Shown: positions 17,063-26,196, counted from the first letter of the stretch. The stretch: 64,000 nt of DNA from Clostridiales bacterium (GCA_015056015.1 SVHD01000001.1:77102-141101); one strand, 5' to 3'. The notes: generated by a model not told the origin, from the letters alone. Translations and numbers: made by a program.

Positions 17063-18093
17063 AATTCATCCTCCCAGCTTTCGTCCACGGCAGCCAGATA
17101 ATGGGCCAGCATCCGCGCGCCCTCGGTCAGCGCATGCATATCGAAAGTTTCCACATTGGTATGCATATACTTGAGGGGCAGGGAGAGCAAAACGGTGGGC
17201 ACACCGGCCCGGGAGAGGGATAATTCATCCGCATCGGTGTAGGTGGCCCGGGGATCAATAGCGGTCTGCAGGGAAACGCCATTTTCATGGGCGGCCTCTT
17301 CCAGCTTCTTTTCCAGATAGGGATGAATGAAGGGGCCCTTGGCCGCCACCAGCGAATCAATCTTGTGGGTGCTGTTTTTGGGGGCGCCGGGGGTATCGGC
17401 ATGGGTCACGTCAAAGGCCACGCCGTAATCCGGGGCGATGGAAAAGCCCGATACCAGCGCGCCGTAGGAGCCGATTTCCTCCTGGCAGGTGGAAACGAAA
17501 TACAAATCGGCGCTGTGCTGCATTTTCTGCATCAGCTCCGCCGTGCGCAGCATGATGGCAACGCAGGCCCGGTCATCCGCCGTCTTGGTGGCCACCCGGC
17601 CATTTTTGAGTTCCACATACCGGGCTTCAAAGCATACGGTATCGCCAACGGATACCCTCTTTTCCACTTCCTCCGCCGGCATGCCCATATCGACAAAGAG
17701 GGTTTCAAAGGTGTAATTATTTTTGCGATCCGCATCCTTGAGCAGATGGGGCGGGGTGGCGCCCACAACGCCCATGAGCTCGCCTTCCCTGGCAAAGACG
17801 CGCACCCGCATGCCCGGCAGCACCCGGGGATCCACGCCGCCCACGCTTTGCAGCCGCAGGCAGCCATCCTTTTCAATTTTTGATACCATCATGCCAATCT
17901 CGTCCAGATGGGCGCAGATGAGCACCTTGGGGCCATTTCCCTTCTTGTGGGCGATGACGCAGTTGAGGGGGGTGATTTCCACCTCATCCACATAGGGCCT
18001 GAAGGCTTCGGCGATGAATTCCGCCGCTTTCCGTTCATTGCCCGTCACGCCGGGAAGCGCCGTTACCTGGCGCAGAAATTCCTCGGTTTTCAT
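17053..18093 (-). CDS. M42 family metallopeptidase (third of three)
   Basis: A 346-aa M42 aminopeptidase, first in transcription order. Motifs: C-A-H-L-D-E-I-G-M-M, T-A-D-D-R-A, C-Q-E-E-I-G-S-Y-G-A, F-D-V-T-H-A-D, and the terminal Y-M-H-T-N-V-E. The start is ATG 18093 with GGGAGG ten bases upstream; the earlier in-frame ATG at 18111 contains the ribosome site itself. A TATAAT lies at 18127-18132 on the minus strand, without a clear -35. Confidence 0.9.
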   Translation of the reverse strand: MKTEEFLRQVTALPGVTGNERKAAEFIAEAFRPYVDEVEITPLNCVIAHKKGNGPKVLICAHLDEIGMMVSKIEKDGCLRLQSVGGVDPRVLPGMRVRVFAREGELMGVVGATPPHLLKDADRKNNYTFETLFVDMGMPAEEVEKRVSVGDTVCFEARYVELKNGRVATKTADDRACVAIMLRTAELMQKMQHSADLYFVSTCQEEIGSYGALVSGFSIAPDYGVAFDVTHADTPGAPKNSTHKIDSLVAAKGPFIHPYLEKKLEEAAHENGVSLQTAIDPRATYTDADELSLSRAGVPTVLLSLPLKYMHTNVETFDMHALTEGARMLAHYLAAVDESWEDELWI

Positions 18094-18170
18094 ACGGCAT
18101 ATTCCTCCCATGGATAGTCGATGTTTATTATACTATATTTTGCAAGAAAAGTATAGCGCTTTCCGGAAGA

Positions 18171-18211
18171 AAGAAAAAAAGACCGTCCGGGAAATAAATC
18201 CCGGACGATCT
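18171..18211 (-). terminator. Intrinsic terminator of rpsU operon
   Basis: GATCGTCCGGG / CCCGGACGGTC stem followed on the minus strand by CTTTTTTTCTTTC, 14 bases after the rpsU stop. Confidence 0.9.
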
Positions 18212-18224
18212 CATTGGGGACGGA

Positions 18225-18398
18225 TCAATACTTCCGCTTGCGAGCGGCTTCCGCCTTCTTCTTGCGCTTTACGCTGGGCTTTTCGTAATGTTCGCGCTTA
18301 CGAACTTCAGCCAGCACCCCAGCCCGCGCACACTGACGCTTAAACCGCTTGAGAGCGCTTTCCAAAGACTCGTTTTTGTTGACATGAACCTCAGACAC
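18225..18398 (-). CDS. rpsU: Ribosomal protein bS21
   Basis: A 57-aa very basic protein with the bS21 layout: [18 protein letters not shown], then [10 protein letters not shown], then a Lys/Arg-rich C-terminal helix. It sits on the 30S platform near the anti-Shine-Dalgarno. The start is GTG with GGGAGG eight bases upstream. It is the last gene of the pepF-PHP-HIT operon, followed by a strong terminator; a HIT gene next to rpsU is common in Bacillota. Confidence 0.95.
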   Translation of the reverse strand: MSEVHVNKNESLESALKRFKRQCARAGVLAEVRKREHYEKPSVKRKKKAEAARKRKY

Positions 18399-18581
18399 TT
18401 GTTTTCCCTCCCTTCGCGCATCTCGCCTGAAACAGCACCGTTTCCACGGCGCGACGCCGATTGACGGCGGATGGCGACCGTGCCTGTATTATACCGCTTT
18501 CCGCCGGGTGCGTCAATATTTTTTTGAAATCTAAAAAATGTTTTTACACTTTGCTCGCTGGAGAGGAAAAAATTATCCCAT

Positions 18582-18923
18582 TCATGCCATCTGGTCGGCC
18601 ATCTGGCGGCCGCCCAGGATATGAAAATGCAGATGATTGACGCTCTGGCAGGCGTCGGGGCCGCAATTGGTGACCACGCGGAAGCCCTTTTCCAGCTTTT
18701 CCTGCTCGGCAATTTTACCGATGGCCCGGATGATGGCGGCCAGGGCGGCGTCGGAAAGCTCCGCCGCCTCTTTTACATTCTGCACATGTTCCTTGGAAAC
18801 CACCAGAATATGGGTGGGCGCCTGAGGGGCGATATCCCGGAAGGCATAGCAGTATTCATCCTCGTATACCTTGGCAGAGGGAATATCCCCCGCAATGATT
18901 TTACAGAACAGACAATCAGCCAT
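18582..18923 (-). CDS. HIT family protein (HinT-like)
   Basis: A 113-aa histidine-triad protein, usual size for HinT, which hydrolyses purine nucleoside phosphoramidates and aminoacyl-adenylates as a dimer. The triad reads H-L-H-F-H-I (His97, 99, 101). Two N-terminal cysteines, C-L-F-C, resemble the zinc-binding start seen in many HIT proteins. The start is ATG 18923 behind AAAGGAG. It lies 14 bases downstream of the PHP gene and 183 bp upstream of rpsU. Confidence 0.92.
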   Translation of the reverse strand: MADCLFCKIIAGDIPSAKVYEDEYCYAFRDIAPQAPTHILVVSKEHVQNVKEAAELSDAALAAIIRAIGKIAEQEKLEKGFRVVTNCGPDACQSVNHLHFHILGGRQMADQMA

Positions 18924-18937
18924 GTTTATTTCTCCTT

Positions 18938-19849
18938 TCACACATCCAGGAAGATGGGGTTGGTCCAGGCCTTGCGGCCATCCTTATCAATTACTTCGGC
19001 GCGGATATAGTTGGTGCCGGGGATCACATCAATCTGGGCCGCCTGGATATCCTGGCCGCACACCATACGATAAGGAACGTGGAAATGACGGAAGCGAATG
19101 GTCTCAACAGGAGAACAGACCACATAGGCCTTGCCATCCTCCACAAAGAAATCATAAATTTCCGGGCCGCAGGAAGCATAGAATGCGCCATTTTTCAAGG
19201 CTTCGAGAATCGAATCGGTATTCTTTTCCGCATTCACCCGAATGTAGCCGTGGCCATGCTGATGCACCCCGTGGCCGTCATCGGTAGCCACGCCGAAAAT
19301 CTTCCGGCCATGGCACAGAAGCTCATCCCAATAGGGGGCGTTCATATCCAGGCAATGCTCCATGGCGCAGCCGGTATTCCATACTTCCATCAGGGAGAAA
19401 TTCTGCATTCCTTCCAATTCGGAAGCGCCGGTGCCGCTCCATTCAGGATGGCAGACGATGGGCAGATTATTGGCTTCATGCGCCAGATCAATGATGGGCT
19501 GAGCATCCGCCGTGGTGGTGAGCTTCAGGTTTTCAAAGCGCTGGTCCTGCTCAAAACCGTTTCCGGTTTCCGGGCCCACATGCACCACATGCACGCAATG
19601 CACCCGGGGATGGCCGAAAGTGCCGTGGCGCTCCATACCGGGAATAATCAGCACGCCGGATTCGGGGGCAAAATTTTCTTTATTATAGAAATTATGATCG
19701 GTAAGGGCCAGAAAATCATAGCCCATATGGCCATACTGGCGGATCACCGCATCGGGCTTTCCCTGCCCATCGGAGCGGGTGGTATGGCAATGAAGATTGC
19801 CCTTGAGCATTTTGCGGTTTCCCTCAAAGGCAGCTTGACGAATCATCAT
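18938..19849 (-). CDS. PHP-domain phosphoesterase
   Basis: A 303-aa polymerase-and-histidinol-phosphatase (PHP) fold protein. Metal motifs: G-N-L-H-C-H-T-T-R-S-D (HxH and Asp), A-L-T-D-H-N, then C-H-P-E-W-S and A-T-D-D-G-H near residue 205. The last 70 residues form a small beta-rich domain ending A-W-T-N-P-I-F. The start is one of two adjacent ATGs (19849 or 19846) after AAGGGG. It is a close paralogue of the C-terminal two thirds of the gene just upstream, 16 bases away, so the pair arose by duplication. The substrate is unknown. Confidence 0.85.
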   Translation of the reverse strand: MMIRQAAFEGNRKMLKGNLHCHTTRSDGQGKPDAVIRQYGHMGYDFLALTDHNFYNKENFAPESGVLIIPGMERHGTFGHPRVHCVHVVHVGPETGNGFEQDQRFENLKLTTTADAQPIIDLAHEANNLPIVCHPEWSGTGASELEGMQNFSLMEVWNTGCAMEHCLDMNAPYWDELLCHGRKIFGVATDDGHGVHQHGHGYIRVNAEKNTDSILEALKNGAFYASCGPEIYDFFVEDGKAYVVCSPVETIRFRHFHVPYRMVCGQDIQAAQIDVIPGTNYIRAEVIDKDGRKAWTNPIFLDV

Positions 19850-19865
19850 AATACCCCTTCTTTCG

Positions 19866-21416
19866 TTATTCCTCAAAGAATATGGGATTGGTCCAGGCTA
19901 CGCGGCCCTTTTCGTCCTCAACTTCCGCCCGGATATATTTGGTACCCGGCACGATTTCCATTGTAGCGGCGGTCAGGCCGTCGCCCGTCACTTGCTCGTA
20001 GGGGAAGTGGAAGCTGCGGAAGCGCACCTTGCTCGCCGGGGAGCAGAGCACCGTAGCCACGCCATCCTGAACAAAGAAATCATGGATTTCCGGGCCGCAG
20101 GAAGCATAGAATGCGCCCTTTTGCAGCGCTTCCAGAATGGAATCCAGATTCTTTTCCGCCCGCACCATCACATAGCCATTGCAGTTATGCTGGGGATTAT
20201 GGGCGTCATCCGCCGCCACGCCATAGATTTTCCGGCCCATCCAGAGCAATTCATCCCAGTAGGCGGCATGGGCGTCCAGGCCCATCCGGAATACATTGTT
20301 GGAATTCCAGATTTCCATCAGGGAAAAACCCTGCAGCTCCGCGATTTCATGGGCGGGGGTACCGCTCCATTCGGGATGATTGTAAACCACCATATTGCCC
20401 GCATTCAAGGCTTCATCGATCATCGCCTGGGCGTCGCTGATCTGCTCCAGCTTCCCATATTTGAATTTCTGATCCTGGGAAAAGCCGTTTTTTTCCGCTT
20501 CCGGGCCCATCACGATCATATGGACGCAGTGCCGCCCGGGGCCGGGAAGATCGGCATTGACCTCCATGCCGGGAATGATAAGCATGCCCGTTTCCGGGGC
20601 ATAATGCTGAAAATTATAAATATTATGATCGGTCAGCGCCAGGAAATCATAGCCCTTCAGGGCAAATTGGCGAATGGTGGTTTCCGGGGTCAGGCGGCCA
20701 TCGGAGCGGGTGGTATGGCTATGCAGATTTCCCTTCAGAAACCGCCCGCTTCCCTCAAAGGCCGCCTGCCGGTTGGGGCGTTTTTCATTCCGGGTCGCCC
20801 CCCGCATGGCAGCGCATACGATTTCCCGTACGCCTCCCGCCGTCCAGGCGCTGAGAGGCCCGCCCCCGGTAATGGTGCGGGCAATCACGCAGGCGGCCAG
20901 AAATGTGGCCATGGGCGTCGGATGATAGCCATCCGGCCAATACAGATCATATTGATCCCGCATCTGGGTGAAATATTTTCCCACCGGGGCCAGCAGCGCA
21001 TCATTTTCCCTGGCGGCCACCTGATAGGCTTCCGCCAGCAGCCGGTCCATTTCCGCATAGGAACGGCCGGTATTCTTCAGCTTATCACTGCCTTCCTTGT
21101 AGGCCCAGGTGGAATAGAATACGGGCTGAATCCCGGCGTGGCGCACCCGTGCGCAAAGAATGCTGGCGTACTTCAGGAAATCCACCCGATTGCCCACGGC
21201 GTTGAAGCTTTGCTCCTGAATCACGGCATAATCCCATTTTTCCTGGGTCAGGGCCGCTTCCAGTTTGCCGTACAGCTCATCTGCGGGATTGCAAAAATCC
21301 CGCAGATAAGCGCCTCCGCGAACGACGCCGGCGGTTTCGCAGGAAAGCAGATGCTTCACCATATCCGGCAGATCATTCACATAGGTAAATGAATTCCCGA
21401 TAAACAGGATACGCAT
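19866..21416 (-). CDS. Fusion protein: SGNH hydrolase-like (DUF4886-type) domain plus PHP phosphoesterase
   Basis: A 516-aa fusion. Residues 1 to about 205 are an SGNH-type esterase/hydrolase: block I is L-F-I-G-N-S-F-T (Ser9) and block V is W-P-D-G-Y-H-P-T with the catalytic Asp/His. Residues about 215-516 are a PHP domain with G-N-L-H-S-H-T-T-R-S-D, A-L-T-D-H-N, N-H-P-E-W-S and A-A-D-D-A-H, plus the same beta-rich tail as the next gene. No signal peptide, so it probably acts in the cytoplasm. Its ATG directly follows the pepF TAA. The domain pairing suggests sequential deacylation and dephosphorylation of one substrate, which is inference. Confidence 0.85.
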   Translation of the reverse strand: MRILFIGNSFTYVNDLPDMVKHLLSCETAGVVRGGAYLRDFCNPADELYGKLEAALTQEKWDYAVIQEQSFNAVGNRVDFLKYASILCARVRHAGIQPVFYSTWAYKEGSDKLKNTGRSYAEMDRLLAEAYQVAARENDALLAPVGKYFTQMRDQYDLYWPDGYHPTPMATFLAACVIARTITGGGPLSAWTAGGVREIVCAAMRGATRNEKRPNRQAAFEGSGRFLKGNLHSHTTRSDGRLTPETTIRQFALKGYDFLALTDHNIYNFQHYAPETGMLIIPGMEVNADLPGPGRHCVHMIVMGPEAEKNGFSQDQKFKYGKLEQISDAQAMIDEALNAGNMVVYNHPEWSGTPAHEIAELQGFSLMEIWNSNNVFRMGLDAHAAYWDELLWMGRKIYGVAADDAHNPQHNCNGYVMVRAEKNLDSILEALQKGAFYASCGPEIHDFFVQDGVATVLCSPASKVRFRSFHFPYEQVTGDGLTAATMEIVPGTKYIRAEVEDEKGRVAWTNPIFFEE

Positions 21417-23204
21417 TTATTTGACAAGCTCCTTCATCTGCTTGACGGTATCGGCAAATACCTGCAGAGCATCGCGGACGGCGTCGGGCTTTTCCATATC
21501 CACGCCCGCATAGCGCAGCGCTTCAATGGGGGGCACGCTGCCGCCGGCAGAAAGGAATTTCTTGTAATCCTTGACGGCATTTTCGCCTTCCTTGAGAATC
21601 CGGTTGGCGATGGCCACCGCCGCAGAGAAGCCGGTCGCATACTGATATACATAGAAATTGCGATAGAAATGGGGAATACGCATCCATTCGCAATCGATGA
21701 GCTGATCCACCACGCAGCCGCCATAGTATTTTTCATTCAGGGCGTAATACACCTGGCTCAGGCTCTGGGCAGTGAGGGCTTCGCCCTTTTCATGCATTTC
21801 ATGGGCTTCCTTTTCAAAGGCGGCAAACATGGTCTGCCGGAAAACGGTGGTGCGGAATTCCTCCAGCAGCTGATTGCAGAGGAAAGCAGCGGCCTTCTTA
21901 TCATCCTTATGCTTTTCCATCAGATGGCGCATCAGCAGCACTTCATTGCAGGTAGAGGCCACTTCCGCCACAAACAGGCTGTAGCCCGCCTTGGCATAGC
22001 ACTGGGCCTTATCGCTGTGATAGGAATGCATGGCATGGCCCAGTTCATGGGCCAGGGTCATGGCGCCGCCCAGATCATCGGTATGGTTCAGCAGCACATA
22101 GGGATGCACCCCGTAGCAGCCCCAGGAGTAGGCGCCGGAACGCTTGGATTTATTCTCGTATACGTCAATCCAGCCGCCTTCATAGCCTTCCTTCAGCTTG
22201 GCGATATATTCTTCGCCCAGAGGCTTGAGCCCTTCGCAGACCAGATCAAAGGCTTCGGGGAAGCTCATCTTCATATCGTAGTCGTTGATCATGGGCACAT
22301 ACAGATCATAAAGATGCAGTTCATCCACGCCCAGCTGCGCCTTGCGGATTTCCATATATTCATTCAGGGCAGGCAGGGCGGCGTCCACTTCGGCCAGCAG
22401 ATTATCATACACGGTTTCGGGAATTTCATGGGGATAGAGAGAGGCCTGGCGGGCGGAATCATAATGGCGCACCTTGGCCCTAAAGCAATCGCCCTTGACG
22501 GAACCGGCATACATGGCGGTGAGGGTGGAAGAGAAATTCTTATAGGCGCCCATCATGGCTTCAAAGGCTTCCTTGCGGATTTCCCGATTCTTGCTGCGGA
22601 TGAGGGGGCCGTAATTGCCATGGGTCAATTTGGCCTTGGTGCCGTCTTCCATGGTCACTTCGGGGAAGGGCACATCCACATTATTGAACATGCCAAAGAT
22701 TTCATTGGGCGCGCGCATCACATCCCCCGCGGCGGCGAGCAGGGCTTCCTGTTCCGCAGGCAGGGTATGGGGCTTTTGCCGGATCAGGCCGCGCAGCATT
22801 TCGCTGTAATCGGAAAAATCGGGATCATTGATCATTTCCTGCAGCTTTTCATCGGGCAGGGCCAGAAGCTCGGGATCCAAGAAGGCAGAAGCGCTGGAGG
22901 CCGCCACGATCAGGGTCTGCACCTTAGCAGCGCGGGCCTGGCGTACGGGATCGCCGCTGTCTTCATCCTTATGCATGCTGGCATAGGCCATCAGCCGCTC
23001 GATCTTCAAAGAGCCGTTAAAAGAATCACGGATGGCCCGGCGGGGATCTTCATGCACCCGGCCCTGCCATTTTTTCATTTCTTCAATATCCTTCTTGGCT
23101 TCTTCCATGGTCGCCTCAAAGGCTTCTTCGGTTTCAAAAATGTGTTCCAATTTCCACTGCCAGCGGGGATCCATTTCGCCGCGGGCCTTCAATTCATGTG
23201 CCAT
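21417..23204 (-). CDS. pepF: Oligoendopeptidase F (M3 family)
   Basis: A 595-aa cytoplasmic zinc peptidase that cleaves oligopeptides of roughly 7-17 residues. The active site is H-E-L-G-H-A-M-H-S in the C-terminal half, with the third ligand Glu in V-A-E-V-A-S-T-C-N-E. Length and the final Y-A-G-V-D motif are typical of PepF. Two adjacent ATGs (23207, 23204) follow GGAGG; I prefer the second for spacing. First gene of a five-gene run ending with rpsU. With the three M42 enzymes it makes this stretch rich in peptide turnover. Confidence 0.93.
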   Translation of the reverse strand: MAHELKARGEMDPRWQWKLEHIFETEEAFEATMEEAKKDIEEMKKWQGRVHEDPRRAIRDSFNGSLKIERLMAYASMHKDEDSGDPVRQARAAKVQTLIVAASSASAFLDPELLALPDEKLQEMINDPDFSDYSEMLRGLIRQKPHTLPAEQEALLAAAGDVMRAPNEIFGMFNNVDVPFPEVTMEDGTKAKLTHGNYGPLIRSKNREIRKEAFEAMMGAYKNFSSTLTAMYAGSVKGDCFRAKVRHYDSARQASLYPHEIPETVYDNLLAEVDAALPALNEYMEIRKAQLGVDELHLYDLYVPMINDYDMKMSFPEAFDLVCEGLKPLGEEYIAKLKEGYEGGWIDVYENKSKRSGAYSWGCYGVHPYVLLNHTDDLGGAMTLAHELGHAMHSYHSDKAQCYAKAGYSLFVAEVASTCNEVLLMRHLMEKHKDDKKAAAFLCNQLLEEFRTTVFRQTMFAAFEKEAHEMHEKGEALTAQSLSQVYYALNEKYYGGCVVDQLIDCEWMRIPHFYRNFYVYQYATGFSAAVAIANRILKEGENAVKDYKKFLSAGGSVPPIEALRYAGVDMEKPDAVRDALQVFADTVKQMKELVK

Positions 23205-23453
23205 CATCAATTCCTCCTCGTATTTTTTTCTATTGTATCATATTTTCCGCAATTTTTAAAGCAATTCCTTGCCCGGAAACGAAGAAAGCGTGCTTTCCGG
23301 CCGCCATCGCAAAAGAAGACAAAATCGGCGCCGCATAAATCCTTTTTTCCGCGCATATATTATCAAAGCGGACGGCATTGCCGCCGATCAAAAATGCCCT
23401 TCTATTTTCCGTTTTCGCCGCATAGGATGCTGGCAGGAAGGAGGGGCATATCC

Positions 23454-24257
23454 ATGATCAAGCAAATACCGCCCGCCACACCACAAAAGGAAAAAACGAG
23501 ATGGACAGCGGGCGCGCTCTCCGCCATCGTGCTTTTCTGCGCCCTGAGCTGCATCTATATTTCCGGCGTGCGCAGCGCAGAGGTGGTGGCCCGGAAAAGG
23601 GAATTGCCCGTTTACTGCGTAGCGCGGAATGACAATGTGATCGCCATCAGCTTTGACGCCGCCTGGGGCGGAGATCAGACCCAAAGAATTCTGGATATTC
23701 TGGATGAATACGGCGTGAAAACCACCTTTTTCCTCGTGGATATCTGGACCCAGCGCTTCCCTGATCTGGTCAGGGAAATTGCCGATCGGGGTCACGAAAT
23801 CGGCAATCATTCCACCTCCCATCCCCAGATGAGCAAGCTCAGCCGGGAGCAGATTCTGCACGAATTGACCGTTATGAGCGATGAAGCGGAAAAAATCACC
23901 GGCGTAAGGCCCACCCTCTTCCGTCCGCCCTACGGGGATTACGATAATGAGGTGGTGCTCACCGCCCGGGAAGCGGGATATGAGGTGATCCAGTGGAGCG
24001 TGGATTCCCTGGACTGGAAAAACCGGGGCGTGAAGGAATTGATTGAAAAAAGCACCCGGAACGTGAAAAGCGGCGATATCATCCTCTTCCACAACGATTC
24101 CAAATATATCCTGGATGCGCTGCCCGCCATTCTCAAAAGCTATCAGGAGCAGGGCTTCAAAATTGTTCCCATTTCCCAGATCCTGCTGCCTGGGAAAACC
24201 ACCATCGACGTGCAGGGGCGCCAGCATCCTGCCGCCACAACAGTACCGGAGGTGTAG
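23454..24257 (+). CDS. PdaB-like polysaccharide deacetylase
   Basis: A 267-aa membrane-anchored NodB-fold deacetylase. One transmembrane segment (about 20-40) is followed by an extracytoplasmic domain. Motif 1 is I-S-F-D-A-A-W-G, the variant of the sporulation PdaB branch. Motif 2 is H119-x3-H123 (H-S-T-S-H), motif 3 R-P-P-Y-G-D-Y, motif 4 D-S-L-D-W. PdaB is needed to hold spores dormant in Bacillus. The start ATG follows AGGAGG by nine bases. Eight bases separate it from ssb, so the two are probably co-transcribed. Confidence 0.85.
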   Translation: MIKQIPPATPQKEKTRWTAGALSAIVLFCALSCIYISGVRSAEVVARKRELPVYCVARNDNVIAISFDAAWGGDQTQRILDILDEYGVKTTFFLVDIWTQRFPDLVREIADRGHEIGNHSTSHPQMSKLSREQILHELTVMSDEAEKITGVRPTLFRPPYGDYDNEVVLTAREAGYEVIQWSVDSLDWKNRGVKELIEKSTRNVKSGDIILFHNDSKYILDALPAILKSYQEQGFKIVPISQILLPGKTTIDVQGRQHPAATTVPEV

Positions 24258-24264
24258 AGAAACC

Positions 24265-24933
24265 ATGGATACGGAAAATAATCAATTGTGCCTTTGCGGC
24301 GTCATCGAAACGCCGCCCACCCTGGATCACGAGGTATTCGGCGAACATTTTTACCGGCTGGATCTGCGGGTTCCCCGGCTTTCCGGCGCCCAGGATCTTT
24401 TGCCCGTCACCATCAGCGAACGGCTGATGAACAGCCAGGTATCCCCCGGGGTGCATCTTTGCATTTCAGGGCAGCTGCGATCCTATAATAAGGTGATGGG
24501 CGGCGCGGGCCGGCTGCTGCTGACCGCCTTTGCCCAGCGGCTGATGCCCCCGGATGAAGCGGAAAACCCCAATATCATTCATCTGACCGGCGCCATCTGC
24601 AAGCCCCCCGCCTTCCGCACCACCCCCTTTGGCCGGGAAATTGCCGATCTGATGCTGGCCGTAAACCGGGCCTTTGGCAAAAGCGATTATATCCCCTGCA
24701 TCGCCTGGGGACGCACCGCCCGCTATGCCGCCCAGCTGGCCGTTGGGGATAAATTGGAGGTGCAGGGCAGATTCCAGAGCCGGGAATACCAGAAGCAGAT
24801 GCCCGACGGCACCGTCGTGACCCGGGTGGCCTATGAGGTATCCCTGAGCCGGCTGACCTGCCTGAAGGAAATGCCCATCCTTTCCGCCGCCGACCGGGAG
24901 GGCATCATGACCCGGAATACGGAAATTCAATAA
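24265..24933 (+). CDS. Two-domain single-stranded DNA-binding protein
   Basis: A 222-aa protein with two OB-fold segments. The N-terminal one (about 1-105, C-G-V-I-E-T-P-P then H-E-V-F-G-E-H-F-Y-R-L-D-L) is followed by a second (about 106-210, with I-H-L-T-G-A-I-C-K-P-P, P-C-I-A-W-G-R-T-A and L-E-V-Q-G-R-F-Q-S-R) that looks like canonical SSB. The protein lacks the acidic SSB tip that recruits partners. A tandem-OB form is known in Clostridia alongside a separate true ssb. The function is therefore likely an auxiliary ssDNA binder. Confidence 0.75.
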   Translation: MDTENNQLCLCGVIETPPTLDHEVFGEHFYRLDLRVPRLSGAQDLLPVTISERLMNSQVSPGVHLCISGQLRSYNKVMGGAGRLLLTAFAQRLMPPDEAENPNIIHLTGAICKPPAFRTTPFGREIADLMLAVNRAFGKSDYIPCIAWGRTARYAAQLAVGDKLEVQGRFQSREYQKQMPDGTVVTRVAYEVSLSRLTCLKEMPILSAADREGIMTRNTEIQ

Positions 24934-24991
24934 GCTGCCGTTGATGCGGCAGGGACCGGCGCAGCCCCCGCGACCAAAACGGGAAAATATT

Positions 24992-25030
24992 GCAGGAGGG
25001 TGCTTTTATGTCAAAAGCACCCTCCCGTTT
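24992..25030 (+). terminator. Type-2 palindromic hairpin acting as terminator
   Basis: GGAGGGTGCTTTT / AAAAGCACCCTCC stem, followed by a GTTTATTTTTC tract. It has the hairpin of the type-2 element but no tail, and separates two convergent genes. The only copy that looks like a textbook intrinsic terminator. Confidence 0.8.
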
Positions 25031-25047
25031 ATTTTTCTATCCTTCTT

Positions 25048-26196
25048 TTATTCCCTGAAATCCGCCTGCAGGCTGCCATTGCTGGTATGCATATGCAGGG
25101 GCTTTTCCCCGGCCTGGAATTTGGGCATGTTATTTTTCCCATTGCTGGTGCCGCTTTCAATCTGCCAATCCTGCTGCCGGCCGGGCAGGAGGGCGGAAAG
25201 CGTGGCATTGCTGGTGCGCAGGGCAATTTCCTGCGCCTTCAGAATATCCGCTTCAATCCTGCCGTTGCTGGTGGTCAGATCAATTTTTCCGTTGCAGGAA
25301 AGATTCTGGGTAACGATGCGGCCATTGCTGGTTTTCCCCTGCACAAGACCCTTAGCCTCCACTTCCGTCAATGCAATCCGGGCATTGCTGGTTCGGATAT
25401 CCAGGGTTTTGCATCTGGCATTTTCCAGGGCAATCCGGGCGTTGCTGGTATACAGAATGGTTTCGCACAGGGCACAAAGGCCCTCCGCCTTGATGGATGC
25501 ATTGCTGGTTTCGGCAAAAAGATCCACCAGGGCGTCCCGGGGAATCCGCAAGCGAACGGTAGGAGCAATGGGCTTGGAAACCCAGCCGAAATTAAAGGAA
25601 AAGCGGAAGGAACCGGAGGAACTGCGGCCCATATGCCGCAAAAACAGCGTGCCGTTTTCCATGCCGGCGGTATGCTCCACTCCGGCTTCATAGCGATCCC
25701 GGTCGCAGGTGTAATAGGTCAGATGGATCTGCGCGTCTTCGCTGGGCAGGATGCGGATGGGCATATTGGACGCCTCCAGACAGATGGCGCGAATCGCCGA
25801 AGCATCCACGGAAAAGGTTTTTTCTTCGTAATCCCCCTGCCTGCCGCTGCTGGTTTCTTGCATTTTTTCCACATCATGCAGAGCCTTTTCCACGGTTTCG
25901 CTGATCCGGGCCTTTTCCACTGCCTCCCCGGCCATCCGGATGGCCCGATCGGCCAGGGCCATGGCGGATTGCAGGATATCCCCCTGCTTTTCTTCCTCAA
26001 AGCCCCCTTCTTCCCGGATGCGGCGGGCAATTTCTCTGGGATTTTCCATGGCGGCTACGGCCTCCGCTTCCTCCATGCCATCCTCCATCCGGTCATCCAG
26101 CATTTCCATGTAGAAGGCAGTGGCCTCCCGACGATTTTCTTCCGGCAGGAAAGATAATTCCTCCATCAGCTGACGAATGTATTCCGTGCGGGTCAT
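25048..26196 (-). CDS. DUF1700 / DUF4097 protein with beta-helix-like TSN repeats
   Basis: A 382-aa protein. Residues 1 to about 75 form a DUF1700-like helical region (E-Y-I-R-Q-L-M-E-E-L, E-N-P-R-E-I-A-R-R-I). The C-terminal part is a DUF4097-type adhesin-like beta-solenoid. Eight rungs begin T-S-N (T-S-N-A-S-I, T-S-N-A-R-I twice, T-S-N-G-R-I twice, T-S-N-A-T-L, T-S-N-G-K, T-S-N-G-S-L) at intervals of about 18-20 residues. No membrane segment is obvious. It is the third gene of a coupled operon headed by padR; in other Bacillota, PadR often controls DUF1700/DUF4097 genes linked to envelope stress. Confidence 0.8.
   Translation of the reverse strand: MTRTEYIRQLMEELSFLPEENRREATAFYMEMLDDRMEDGMEEAEAVAAMENPREIARRIREEGGFEEEKQGDILQSAMALADRAIRMAGEAVEKARISETVEKALHDVEKMQETSSGRQGDYEEKTFSVDASAIRAICLEASNMPIRILPSEDAQIHLTYYTCDRDRYEAGVEHTAGMENGTLFLRHMGRSSSGSFRFSFNFGWVSKPIAPTVRLRIPRDALVDLFAETSNASIKAEGLCALCETILYTSNARIALENARCKTLDIRTSNARIALTEVEAKGLVQGKTSNGRIVTQNLSCNGKIDLTTSNGRIEADILKAQEIALRTSNATLSALLPGRQQDWQIESGTSNGKNNMPKFQAGEKPLHMHTSNGSLQADFRE

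Noticed and set aside
24934..24991. Cobalamin-type riboswitch in the GC-rich gap after ssb
   Set aside because: Only a short GCCG/CGGC stem is present, none of the conserved B12-box, and the genes on both sides converge on it.
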